64,000 nucleotides of DNA, taken from assembly GCA_002162815.1 (NCBI GenBank), contig MAAT01000021.1:1-64000 (forward strand). Reading direction: 5' to 3'. Origin of the DNA: Gammaproteobacteria bacterium 53_120_T64 (lineage in GTDB: Bacteria; Pseudomonadota; Gammaproteobacteria; Pseudomonadales; Porticoccaceae). Of the stretch, positions 40,416-49,800 are shown piece by piece. Both the position numbers and the translations under genes were made by a program. Under the pieces are notes generated by a model. That model was not told where the DNA came from, did not search any database, and worked only from the letters and a program-made list of their open reading frames with translations. Numbering within the stretch: the stretch's first letter is position 1; the number at the start of each line of letters is the position of its first letter.

Positions 40416-40841
40416 CTAGGCAGGCTGTTCTGGTGTATCGATAGAGCTTGGTTGTGGCTCACCCTTGAGCTCATTGTATAAGTGAAGACGTAACCCAAGT
40501 CCAAACAGGCACAATCCCATAATGAACCAGGTAATCCAATGGGTCATCGCCGTCTGCAACATACTCTCAAACAGCTCAACCACCGCTTGCCAGTTATTTA
40601 ACCGAAAGCGACCGTCTATGTCAGCAAAGTCTTGCGTCAAGACAACGAATCCGCGTAAAACGAAACCTGCTGCTGCAAAGCCACCGACCCAGGCGGTCAT
40701 CGTGATAATGGCTATACGATGAAATATATACGTCAGTAAGAAGCAGATCGCGCCGACCCCTTCACCAACCCAGGTTTGTACCGGCTCCCGGGAATAATCC
40801 AGATTGTCGTTGAGAACAAGATCGAAACCAGCGGCCGCCAT
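40416..40841 (-). CDS. Small inner-membrane protein
   Basis: 141 residues from ATG at 40841, which overlaps the preceding stop by one base (TGATG), so translation is coupled. Three or four hydrophobic segments are visible (AICFLLTYIFHRIAIITMTA, WVGGFAAAGFVLRGFVVL, HWITWFIMGLCLFGLGLRL). No family recognised. Third gene of a leftward trio of small membrane proteins. Confidence 0.7.
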   Translation of the reverse strand: MAAAGFDLVLNDNLDYSREPVQTWVGEGVGAICFLLTYIFHRIAIITMTAWVGGFAAAGFVLRGFVVLTQDFADIDGRFRLNNWQAVVELFESMLQTAMTHWITWFIMGLCLFGLGLRLHLYNELKGEPQPSSIDTPEQPA

Positions 40842-41164
40842 CAAGCAGGCACCGGTCGTTGCCTCGGAAACGCTCTGGCCTTGCAACAAACAGCAACTGT
40901 AATAACCCAGAACGCACCCATCAACAAACCACCCAGAATAGCGCCGATGACACCGTAGCTCTGGCCACCCATTGCCGTGCCAAGCATTCCACCAGCATTA
41001 CCTCCCCAAGTAAAATCGGTTGCCCAGAGAATAAACTGACGAATCTTCAGACCCCAGAAACACCATAGCAAAGATAAACTGATGCAACCCAGTAACAAAA
41101 CGATAACCAGCGGATGATTCTGGTTGCTCTGTAGTAGTATGTTCGCGTAATTCCCTGGCTCCAT
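40841..41164 (-). CDS. Small glycine-rich membrane protein
   Basis: 107 residues. Two to three hydrophobic segments: PLVIVLLLGCISLSLLWCFW and a Gly-rich helix pair (GGMLGTAMGGQSYGVIGAIL) with GxxxG-like packing motifs. No family recognised. The gene is coupled to the next one by a TGATG overlap and preceded 45 bases upstream by another small membrane protein. Confidence 0.65.
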   Translation of the reverse strand: MEPGNYANILLQSNQNHPLVIVLLLGCISLSLLWCFWGLKIRQFILWATDFTWGGNAGGMLGTAMGGQSYGVIGAILGGLLMGAFWVITVAVCCKARAFPRQRPVPA

Positions 41165-41209
41165 AAAGCCCTCCGATGAGAAAGGGGATAAATAGATGCG
41201 GGGTTCTAT

Positions 41210-41413
41210 CTACGTCACCCTGCCGCTAAAATAGCGCCAGAGTTGCCGCTCACGCTCCTGCCGCGCGGTGTCTTCAACTATGCACAGCCATTTACGTGCA
41301 AGCCGAATGGTGTAAAGACTGATCAATGGGATAGACATTAAAGCCATCGACAGCACAAAAAAACAAACGTACTTACCGAAGTGCGGAGGGTGTTTCTTCT
41401 TAGCAGTCATCAT
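41210..41413 (-). CDS. Small single-pass membrane protein
   Basis: 67 residues with one hydrophobic helix (YVCFFVLSMALMSIPLISLY) and a basic/acidic tail. First gene of the leftward trio, divergent from the ExbD-like gene. No family recognised; supported by position and coupling rather than by homology. Confidence 0.5.
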   Translation of the reverse strand: MMTAKKKHPPHFGKYVCFFVLSMALMSIPLISLYTIRLARKWLCIVEDTARQERERQLWRYFSGRVT

Positions 41414-41572
41414 CTAAATCCTTTTATTTATTTCTTTTTATTTGTTACTAGCCGTTGTCGGCCTCAGCGTTCGCTATGTAATGACCACAACACTTTTTCA
41501 AAAGACAACCCCTTGCCAAAAATCACACCAATCCTTTCATACCTCTTCGCAACACCTATTTGAGTACACGCC

Positions 41573-42010
41573 ATGCACGACAATCTGGAGCAACAAGCTA
41601 TCACCGAGGTCGCCCTGGCGATGGGGATGGCATTTTTTGCCCTGATGGTTCTGGCGTTAGTGGGTCTGAACGCTCCCAGACCAGCGGGAGATGCTGCCCT
41701 GCCAGAGCTAGCCGAAAGGCACCGGGTTAGCCGAAACCAACCGACGTGGCAAGCAAGCGAGCAGGCATCGAAAAAACCACCGCCGCTACAATTGTTGATC
41801 TATTACCAGGGCCGTTATTTCGACCAACAACTCAAGCCGATCAACCCAAAGCAGGTCAGGATCACAATTGATAGGAGGCCCCTGCTGGCGGTAGCCCCCA
41901 CTTTGTCATTAAACGAAGCCATCGACGCCAAACAAGCGTTACCGATGGACGAACTGCAACTCACCGTACTGGACCAGCGCTGGCTTGACCGACTGGAGGC
42001 GATGCCATGA
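41573..42010 (+). CDS. ExbD/TolR-like single-pass membrane protein
   Basis: 145 residues: a short cytoplasmic N-terminus, one transmembrane helix (VALAMGMAFFALMVLALVGL), a proline-rich stretch and a small periplasmic domain (QVRITIDRRPLLAVAPTL, DELQLTVLDQRWLDRLEAM) in ExbD/TolR style. The helix lacks an obvious Asp for proton coupling. An ExbB-like gene is encoded 12 kb away in the same island. It overlaps the transglycosylase gene by 4 bases (ATGA). Confidence 0.55.
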   Translation: MHDNLEQQAITEVALAMGMAFFALMVLALVGLNAPRPAGDAALPELAERHRVSRNQPTWQASEQASKKPPPLQLLIYYQGRYFDQQLKPINPKQVRITIDRRPLLAVAPTLSLNEAIDAKQALPMDELQLTVLDQRWLDRLEAMP

Positions 42011-42711
42011 ACCGATTAAAAGTTACAACTTTGCTACTGTTGATGCTTGCAAGCTCACTGGCGCAGGCGTTCAATAACGACTGGAGCAAAGCCCAAGTTC
42101 AACAACGACTGATCACCGAAGCACAACGCCAAGGCGTATCACCGGCGCTGATTATGGCTGTGGCGCGGGTCGAATCCAATTTCAATCCGCTAGCGCTGTC
42201 CAGCGCCGGAGCCCGCGGGGTGATGCAAATCATGCCCGCCACAGCCAGCGGTGAACTGGGCGTCTCGCCAGCACAACTGTATGACCCAGCAGTCAATATT
42301 GAAGCTGGGGTACGCTTTATCCGCCAGTTACTACACCGCTATGGGCGTGAAGAGATCGCCCTGTCACATTACAACGGCGGCTCGGCGGTCAACAGTCCGT
42401 TTGGATTGCGTGTTATCCCCGCCACCCGTCAATACGTCAGCGATGTGCAGCGCCATAAACGCCATTTCGCCGACCAGCCGTGGCTCGCAGCAGGCTTTAA
42501 CAGCGAGGTCCGCAGAGGAGTTAACAGCGACCGTCAGCCGCTCTCAACCGTGCAGTTATCAACGGCTCGTAACACCATGATCAAACGTCTGCAGCGCTTA
42601 CAGGCCCGCTACAAACAGCCGCCCTCTAACGAGCCCCGCCAGCAACAGCCCAGCAGCTTTGACAGCAAGGGCAACATACGTAACTACAGCAACCTCTGGC
42701 AAGCCTGGTAA
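42007..42711 (+). CDS. Lytic transglycosylase (SLT domain)
   Basis: 234 residues; signal peptide (LLLLMLASSLAQA). The SLT fold is clear: catalytic Glu56 in VARVESNFNPLALSSAGARG, VMQIMPATA, YDPAVNIEAGVRFIRQLL and IALSHYNGG. It cleaves peptidoglycan and would open the cell wall for an envelope-spanning assembly. The C-terminal third is Gln/Ser-rich and probably flexible. Coupled to the ExbD-like gene. Confidence 0.92.
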   Translation: MNRLKVTTLLLLMLASSLAQAFNNDWSKAQVQQRLITEAQRQGVSPALIMAVARVESNFNPLALSSAGARGVMQIMPATASGELGVSPAQLYDPAVNIEAGVRFIRQLLHRYGREEIALSHYNGGSAVNSPFGLRVIPATRQYVSDVQRHKRHFADQPWLAAGFNSEVRRGVNSDRQPLSTVQLSTARNTMIKRLQRLQARYKQPPSNEPRQQQPSSFDSKGNIRNYSNLWQAW

Positions 42712-42812
42712 AACAGGTAGCTAGTACCAGTAACTGATTGAAAAACAGGCAGAACAACGGCATTATCTACGGTTATTTTGGATGCACGCAGACTCACCCA
42801 CGGACAGTATTG

Positions 42813-42965
42813 ATGGATCAATTGAGGCGCTACAATATTCTTAAACGCCTGGGACAGGGCAGCTTCGGTGAGGTATTTCTCGGCCACGATCAAATAATGC
42901 AGCGCAATGTGGCTCAGCTCGAAGACAACCCCTATATCGTCAACGCACTGAACTATCAACCTATT
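42813..42965 (+). pseudogene. Kinase scrap (copy 2, internally deleted)
   Basis: Starts like the kinase at 50386 (MDQLRRYNILKRLGQGSFGE), continues VFLGHDQIMQRNV and then jumps, through a deletion, to AQLEDNPYIVNAL, a later segment of the same kinase. Only ~50 codons remain. Confidence 0.8.
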
Positions 42966-43152
42966 GGCCAAATACAATCGATGAGGCCATTACGACCCAT
43001 GGTGGCACGTACCTGCGCCATATAGTAATCCGCCGGGGTACTGCCTTGTCTTTTTTCAAACCAAGGATAGCCGGGCATATAGCTTTCACGCCACTCAAAA
43101 GCGCTGTAATTAACACCGCTAGCCAATGCGTTAAACGGGTATTTTGATATTT
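42966..43152 (-). other. Unassigned fragment on the minus strand
   Basis: The minus strand reads through without stop as YPFNALASGVNYSAFEW, then SYMPGYPWFEKRQGSTPADY and MAQVRATMG. It looks like the tail of a lost gene rather than random sequence, but I cannot name it. Confidence 0.3.
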
Positions 43153-44874
43153 ATGAACCGTATTCATCCCCAAACAAACTGCGCACTCACCAGCCTGCTC
43201 AGCGCCCTGCGCCAGCAACAGGATACCGATCATCCCCGCTACAGCACCGCTACCTGTGACTGGCTCGACCGGCTGATCCTGACCCGCAGCTATGCCAGTG
43301 CTCTGCTGGAGCTGAGTCACTGGCTCAGTGGCCTAGCTTACCCCGACAAGAGCGCTAGCAACATCACGGGCCAGCCGGCCGCCCCCGCCCTGCTAATTGC
43401 CGAGCTGCTGACCCTGAAACGGGTACGTAGCGCCAACTTGCAGGCCCTAGCACAACGCATGGCGCCACAACGCGTGCATGGAGATGCGCTGGTCTGCGCT
43501 TATTCCGAGGGCGACTTTGGTGTCAGCGGATCGCGGGCAGTCAAATTGGTTGCACTGCTCGACTTCCTGGTCAGTGCGCTCTATCCCGCGTTGGTCGATG
43601 CCTTGAGCCAGCGATTACAGCAGCCCTTCAACCGCAAGGCCAGCGAACGGCTGGCTAACGACCTGGCCAAGTGCCTGTATGATTTTCTGCAACCTCACCT
43701 AGAACCGGTGCAGGCGATGAGCAAGGCCCGCAACCTGCGCCAGTGGTTGCGCCAGCACAATCCTGACACGCAGCTGCTGCAGCAGACCCTCGATGATCCC
43801 GCCGTGCTCGGTTTCTGGCAAGGCCAGCTCGACGATTCCCAAGGGGATTTCCGTACCTTTGGATCGGTGGCCGATGCCTTCTTTCGGCTCGATCAGGCAC
43901 TGCAGATCCAGGCCGCCGAACAGGCCATGATCACGGCGCTGCGCTGGGGCGGTGACCATGAAGCCAACGAAGTAGAATTGGGCGTTGAAGAGACCGCAAC
44001 TGACTCGGACTGGGAGGGTGCGGTTGATCGGTTTGATGACGCCCTAGCCCCTCCCGAACCACTACAGTGGCTGGAACGACTCGACGAGTCCCCGGCCTGC
44101 CAGATCAAGTTTCTCAACAAACAAGAGCGCGAACAGTTGCTGCCGCTATGCCAGGTGGGCAACAGCCTGCAACGGCTGCCGCTGACCCTGCTGCGCAAAG
44201 CTTGTTTCGGTCAGCAGCAAAACCGCCTCACCGAAGCATTGCGACGCAAGGAAACCTCGGCGCGTATCGCCATGCTGATAGACGGTGACGAGCTAGACAG
44301 TTACCGCGACCGACTACAAGCCCATACCGAGCTGCAAAACCGCCTGCAGCGTACCTTGCTGGCCTGTGGCCATGCACTATTCCAGGTCGATGTGCCCGCC
44401 GCACTGGCCGCGCTCGATGCCGCGCTGGGCGAGGCGTTTCGGGAGGAGCTACGCGAGGCATTTGGCGATGCGGGGTGCCCCCTGGGGGACGCCGAGACTA
44501 ACAGCCACAGCCTGATCGCCGCACTGTGCCAATCCTTAAGCCGTCAATCTACAAACAGGCCATCCAATAAGGACCAGACAAATGACGACAGCCCGCTGGC
44601 GGATACCCTGTCTAACGCCGAGCAGGCTTGGAAGCACCTCAACCGGGCCGGTTTCAAGGTGATCCCCACTGCTGACAGCGATGCCGCTGAAGGATTCGAG
44701 CGCGGTAGCGAAGTGCTGGCCCAACTGTTGAGCAGTTGCAGCCAGGCCCAGCGCTGCTTGACGCTGGCACTGCAACAGAGTGGCGGTGATGATGAAGGAG
44801 CGGCTATTTTTAGCGCTGATCGTTCCCTATTCAGTACTATGTTCCAACGCTTATACGGTAGCCACCATGACTGA
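43153..44874 (+). CDS. Conserved-looking cytoplasmic protein of unknown function (573 residues)
   Basis: No signal or membrane segment. Mostly helical and Leu/Ala/Gln-rich, with an acidic middle (ELGVEETATDSDWEGAVDRF). ATG at 43153 is preferred over TTG at 43144. Not recognised. It is the first of four tightly linked genes (43.15-50.34 kb): it overlaps the next gene by 8 bases. Its codon use fits a long-resident gene, and the frame is intact. Confidence 0.75.
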   Translation: MNRIHPQTNCALTSLLSALRQQQDTDHPRYSTATCDWLDRLILTRSYASALLELSHWLSGLAYPDKSASNITGQPAAPALLIAELLTLKRVRSANLQALAQRMAPQRVHGDALVCAYSEGDFGVSGSRAVKLVALLDFLVSALYPALVDALSQRLQQPFNRKASERLANDLAKCLYDFLQPHLEPVQAMSKARNLRQWLRQHNPDTQLLQQTLDDPAVLGFWQGQLDDSQGDFRTFGSVADAFFRLDQALQIQAAEQAMITALRWGGDHEANEVELGVEETATDSDWEGAVDRFDDALAPPEPLQWLERLDESPACQIKFLNKQEREQLLPLCQVGNSLQRLPLTLLRKACFGQQQNRLTEALRRKETSARIAMLIDGDELDSYRDRLQAHTELQNRLQRTLLACGHALFQVDVPAALAALDAALGEAFREELREAFGDAGCPLGDAETNSHSLIAALCQSLSRQSTNRPSNKDQTNDDSPLADTLSNAEQAWKHLNRAGFKVIPTADSDAAEGFERGSEVLAQLLSSCSQAQRCLTLALQQSGGDDEGAAIFSADRSLFSTMFQRLYGSHHD

Positions 44875-45433
44875 ACCCCCCCAAAACCACACTGGTGACG
44901 AACGACTGGACCAGGTCTGCGCCGGACTTGAGCGAGCCCAGGGCCTCAAAGACAGTCCGGTTTCGCCCTCAATCTTAGCCAGTACGCTGCTGAACTACCT
45001 CGGCCAGCCGCAGCCGACCCGCAACTTTAGCATCGAGAGAGCCCTGCAGACCGACCCCGGTCTGCAACAGCTGGCGCAGGACTACCTGAAGCGGAACGCA
45101 CTGGCCCGGCTTGGCAGACGCCGCGCCGCCGACGAGGGGATGGATGCCGCATCGGGAGAACGCCGCCAGAGCGGACTGTGCCTGAAGTGGCGTACCTCGC
45201 GGGCCGATGCTCAGCAGTTCTACCTAATTCTGGAGCTGAGCGCCCCGCTTGCGGTTAGTGACGGCGAACCCTACTCCCTCTATTTGCAATCCACTGAGAG
45301 CGGCCTGCACCGATTAGATTTTCCCGCCTTACAAAACGGCTGCAGTCAGTTGATCCGCAGCCACGACGACCCGGCCGTGATCGCCCTACGCCACAACGAC
45401 ACCCAGCTATCTCTAATCAGTTACCGGAGCTAA
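44867..45433 (+). CDS. Small cytoplasmic protein of unknown function
   Basis: 188 residues from ATG at 44867 (MTEPPQNHTGDERLD), overlapping the upstream gene by 8 bases; the open frame back to 44780 is a shadow of that gene. N-terminal helical part (TLLNYLGQPQPTRNFSIERA), then a beta-rich C-terminal half (GLCLKWRTSRADAQQFYLIL, ELSAPLAV) that may be a small ligand-binding domain. Not recognised. Confidence 0.72.
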   Translation: MTEPPQNHTGDERLDQVCAGLERAQGLKDSPVSPSILASTLLNYLGQPQPTRNFSIERALQTDPGLQQLAQDYLKRNALARLGRRRAADEGMDAASGERRQSGLCLKWRTSRADAQQFYLILELSAPLAVSDGEPYSLYLQSTESGLHRLDFPALQNGCSQLIRSHDDPAVIALRHNDTQLSLISYRS

Positions 45434-45440
45434 CCCAAGG

Positions 45441-46862
45441 ATGAGCGTTGCTATTTATATCGCCACCACCCAGGGGCCGGTGCGCATCGTGCGTCTGACC
45501 GCAGAGGACCCGGATGTGCAATCGGTAGTATGCCGCTACGGCAGCGCCGAACCCTTACCGATCTCGCCGCTGTATCAGGGCTTTGTCAGCCGAGGCAGTG
45601 GCCTGATCGAAAAACGCACCAGCCACGGCGCCTGGCGGCTTGATCTGAGCGACACCATAGAGCAAGGCAACAGTTGGCAACTGGCGGTCACTCTGGCCCA
45701 TGAGCTAAAACAGCAGGGCCTGCTGGCCGAAGGGGATAGTGATAGCAATACGCTGATCTGGGCCACCGGCGCGATCGATCCGGTTGAGCAACGGGTGCAG
45801 ACTGTAGAAAGTATCACCGATAAACTCAACCGCAGTCGCGAGCTGATCCGCTGCTGGCAGCGTAACGGCAAAGTCATCAAACTCCTGTTGCCGGAAGCCA
45901 ATCAAGATGCAATTCCGCAAGGTTGGATTGAAACAGAAGGTTTAGACCCCGCGCTCGTCAGTCTGCATGCTGTGGGTACGCTGGAACAAGCCATTGCACT
46001 GCTGCCCGAAACAGCGCAGGGTTCGATACAGACATCAGCTCCAGCATCAACACAGACGCCGGTAACTCTCGCCAGCCTCCCCGCTACAACTCCGGTTATC
46101 AAGCCAAGGTCGCGTTGGGGTATAGCATCAGCCGTTGCCCTACTCATTGCCGCTGTCGCCACGGTGACATTGAATCAGTCACGAGAGGAGGCAACCATAG
46201 AGCCGATGCAGTCGCAACAGGCCACGCTACTACCCAGTCGCACCAAGACTCAACCCGCAGCGTTGGTCGAACCAACCTCCAGGTCTGCTCCCGTTTTACC
46301 CGGTAACAATGCCCCGCCACTGGCCCCGCACACGGACCGCTTGCCAGCCCAAGTGACGCTAGCGATAGCGCCTGAGTTGATCCTTAGCTACCGCAACCCA
46401 AACACATCGTTCACCGATGGTTTGCATTGTGGGGCCTCTCCTAAACAGCAAACTGTCGAAGCCCTTAACGGAATATTTCCTGATAGTGCCCTGTCAGAGC
46501 TATGTGAAATACGCATCGTAGCCAGCGGTTCCGAAGGGGAACTAAATGCAATGCTGTACCTGCAGGCTATCGCGCTGGATTCCGGTACAGAGATTCCTAT
46601 TGAGTCGTTATCAGCACCCGGGCAGTGGCGAATCTCGCTCCCCAAGAACCGTGAGCAGTCTCGTGAATATGCAATATGGCTGATATCAGGCGATCAAGTT
46701 CGTCAATCGTTAGCGCTGTTATCAGCGGCAGAGCAGAGTCATTTGAGGGGCGATGCGCTGATGCAGGCCATCAACAAAAAAATCGATTCTTTGGGACGAT
46801 CCTATCAGTTTGGACGTCATCGACTTAATGCCGCTTCAAATCGGCACACAGTCGACAGATAA
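45441..46862 (+). CDS. Membrane protein with Lon-type (S16-like) N-terminal domain
   Basis: 473 residues. Residues ~60-165 resemble the Lon proteolytic fold: GNSWQLAVTLAHELKQQG at the serine position, then ATGAIDPVEQRVQTVESITD-KL and VIKLLLPEANQDAIP, parallel to Lon's TGE...GGLKEKLLAA...VLIP-EN. A Ser and a nearby Lys exist but not in the exact Lon context, so activity is uncertain. A transmembrane helix at ~230 (ASAVALLIAAVATVTLN) leads to a periplasmic C-terminal domain of ~220 residues. The gene starts 7 bases after the previous stop. Confidence 0.65.
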   Translation: MSVAIYIATTQGPVRIVRLTAEDPDVQSVVCRYGSAEPLPISPLYQGFVSRGSGLIEKRTSHGAWRLDLSDTIEQGNSWQLAVTLAHELKQQGLLAEGDSDSNTLIWATGAIDPVEQRVQTVESITDKLNRSRELIRCWQRNGKVIKLLLPEANQDAIPQGWIETEGLDPALVSLHAVGTLEQAIALLPETAQGSIQTSAPASTQTPVTLASLPATTPVIKPRSRWGIASAVALLIAAVATVTLNQSREEATIEPMQSQQATLLPSRTKTQPAALVEPTSRSAPVLPGNNAPPLAPHTDRLPAQVTLAIAPELILSYRNPNTSFTDGLHCGASPKQQTVEALNGIFPDSALSELCEIRIVASGSEGELNAMLYLQAIALDSGTEIPIESLSAPGQWRISLPKNREQSREYAIWLISGDQVRQSLALLSAAEQSHLRGDALMQAINKKIDSLGRSYQFGRHRLNAASNRHTVDR

Positions 46863-46876
46863 CGGAGATCTGTAAA

Positions 46877-49800
46877 ATGCGCAAGGATCTGGTAGTGATG
46901 AGGTTAGTGATTTCTGTTTTTTTGCTTGCTCTGGCTGTCCCATCAATGGGAGCGCAGCTCTTGGACTCAAAGGACTATACCAGGCTATCAAAGTACGGCC
47001 CTTATACGATCGCCGTCAAAATCGACAATATGTCGCCAGAAAACCGGACTTATTATGGCTCGTTGCCGTTATTTGGTAATTACACCAATGGCAACGTTGC
47101 ACTGATAAGCCATATCGAAGCCATACAGGTAACGGATCAGGACGGAAGGGTGCTGAGTTGGGTTGATGCATCAAGCATCTTAGCGAAGGTGTTGGACCTG
47201 CCTGTCGTTTCAGAACCAATCATTCCAGGATCTTACGAGTTCACAAATCTTAAAAACGGTAGCCACTTTCTAACCCCTGAGTCATTTTCCATGCTCTTGG
47301 TGGGAAAGATACCAATTCATATGTCACAAGTACGACGCGTACTCTATAAGGCTGTGATTTTAGATGCTATCGCATTGAAAGAAGCCAAGAATGTGAAGGC
47401 TATTACTATTACTGAAGGAGGATTGAGCACCTATGCGGCACTGGCATCCTTTGGTGTGGTTGATGCTTCACTCTCAGGGGGGATGGGTGTCTATGAGCAA
47501 ATACGAACCATCTCTGACACTGCGCGGGCCCTACAACATGGCAGCCCGACTGCAGCCATTGCGGCCAAAGTTTCTAAGAGAGTAGGTGACAGCAAGCTCG
47601 GCCAATTTTCAAAAGGTTTAGGATTGCTAGCTACCAGTTTAGAGTTCGCATCCAACTATCGCGATAAACAAGCGGTGAACGCGTACCTGGCAGAAGTCGC
47701 AAATGACCTGTCTTTGTTAATCAGCATCAACGACCTGAGGGAGCTGATCAAGAACTCACCTAGTCACGATCCTGCCATGGCGCAAGGGATTGAAGACGCT
47801 ATCGATGAGCTAATAAAACTCAGCCAATCCCGCTTTAGACAAATGGCCACATCAGGTACTCATGCTTCCATAAAAGCAGCACCGTCGTTGGCAGCATTAG
47901 TAGGTAGAAGCATTGCTACTGGGGGTGCTAGCTTGGTGATCAGAGAGTTCATCGAATTAGGTGTGACCCTCACCGAAGGTACCGTTGATGTGTTAAAAAT
48001 TTCTGCATTGGTGACTCTGGGAGAGTTTATGCGGGGGCACTTGGACGTGTTGACCGTTGGCGCTTTAGTGGGCATAACCTCTGCTACGGATATCTCTGTG
48101 CGGGAGTTAAAAGGGTTGCGCCGTCTTATCTCTCTGGAGGCTACTGCGAGAGTGTATGGTTTTGCCTGGGGGGAACGCTGGTCAGACGCAAACAGTATTG
48201 CTGATTTTGGCAAAGGCATCGGCCTCACGATCGCCTCCTTGAGAGCGTCATGGTCTGATCAAGGCGTCAATAAAGAAGATTACTTGTCGCAATTACGACG
48301 CAGAGCCGAGGATTACAATGAATATATGGCGCTCATGGAGCAGATACCCTTAAGCCTGAAACAGATTGATGATCAGTGTTTGTACCTCGAAGAGAACCAA
48401 CAAGATACCCAGCGGCTCCCTTCCCGCTGTAGCCATAGAGGCATAAGCCAGGCCCTTTTACTGCTCATAGACAACTCCGGCAGCATGAAAAAAAATGACC
48501 CTCAATATTTGCGCAAGGTGGCCGTACAAAAAATTATCGATATAGCGCCCGAAGGCACCAAGATCGGTATTATTGGTTTCCAAAATAACGCTTCTGTCAT
48601 TGCCAACCCCACCCAACTGGATAACTACAACGGCGCTGACCGCCAGCAGCTCAGAGATAGCACTGATAAGATTCACCACAATGGCGGTACCAACATACGC
48701 GAAGCGCTGAGCCTAGCCGCAGCGCAACTACAGCCAGGGGAGATAACGTCGATTATTTTACTGAGTGATGGCGAGGACAAACAATGGCACGGCTCCCCTG
48801 GCAACCTGCCTACGGATGTGACCGTGCATGCCATCGCACTCTCGGCCAACGCCGATACGCAAGCGCTGCGGGCGGTTGCTCAAGCTACTGGAGGCCGCTT
48901 CGATACGGCTCAGAGTGGTCGTGACCTAGATCGAATTTTTCAGACCCTGTTTGAGCAGTCCACCCAGCAGGAGCTGAACCAGTTTACCCAAAATAGTATC
49001 AGCCCCGGCGAGAACCATATGTTCAGTGTTGATGTAGAGCCGGGTGCTGACGCGATTTACTGCAAGGTCGACTGGCCCGGAAGCGATATCGATCTGTTGC
49101 TGATATCGCCCTCAGGGAAACGTATAGATACCGCCCAGGCCGTCAACCAAGGTCATGGGGTCGAGCGCCCCACTTACGACATGATTGAGATTAAACACCC
49201 TGAACCCGGACGGTGGAAAATACGGGTGCAGGCGGTCGATGTGGATCCGAACGGAGAGACTTACACCCTGCGAACCTCAACCAGCGGCGATCTGCGCAAA
49301 GCTCAGTGGCAAGTCCCAACCGGAACACCCGCCATCAACGATTACACGGCAATCAAAATCAAGATGGCCGACACTCTCTGGAAGCAAGCCTCTGTCACCG
49401 TTTGGGACGACCAAGGTCAGCAATTGAGCCGTAGCGACGTGGCCACCTCGGTTGACGGCCAAGTGCCTTTGCCTGTGCTGAATCGAGCGGGGATGCACCG
49501 GGTGCAGATCGTCGCTCAGGGGATCACCAACGAGGGGCACCGGGTAAGCCGCAGTTTTGATCAATCCATTCGCTTTTCAAAAGCCGTCGCTCAGCCCAAG
49601 TCAAAACCACAACCGGTCAAACCGCCTCAGCCAGTGGTTGAGCGTTTGCGTTCAATGTCCCTTAACGCGTATCTGAACCAGCCCCAAGTGGCGGTTTCTG
49701 CAGGTCATCAACCGTCCGTAGCGTTAGCTACCGCAACAATCAAGACCCAGCCAGATGCGAAGTATGAACCGCCTCGCCGTGCCACCACCACAACATTTAA

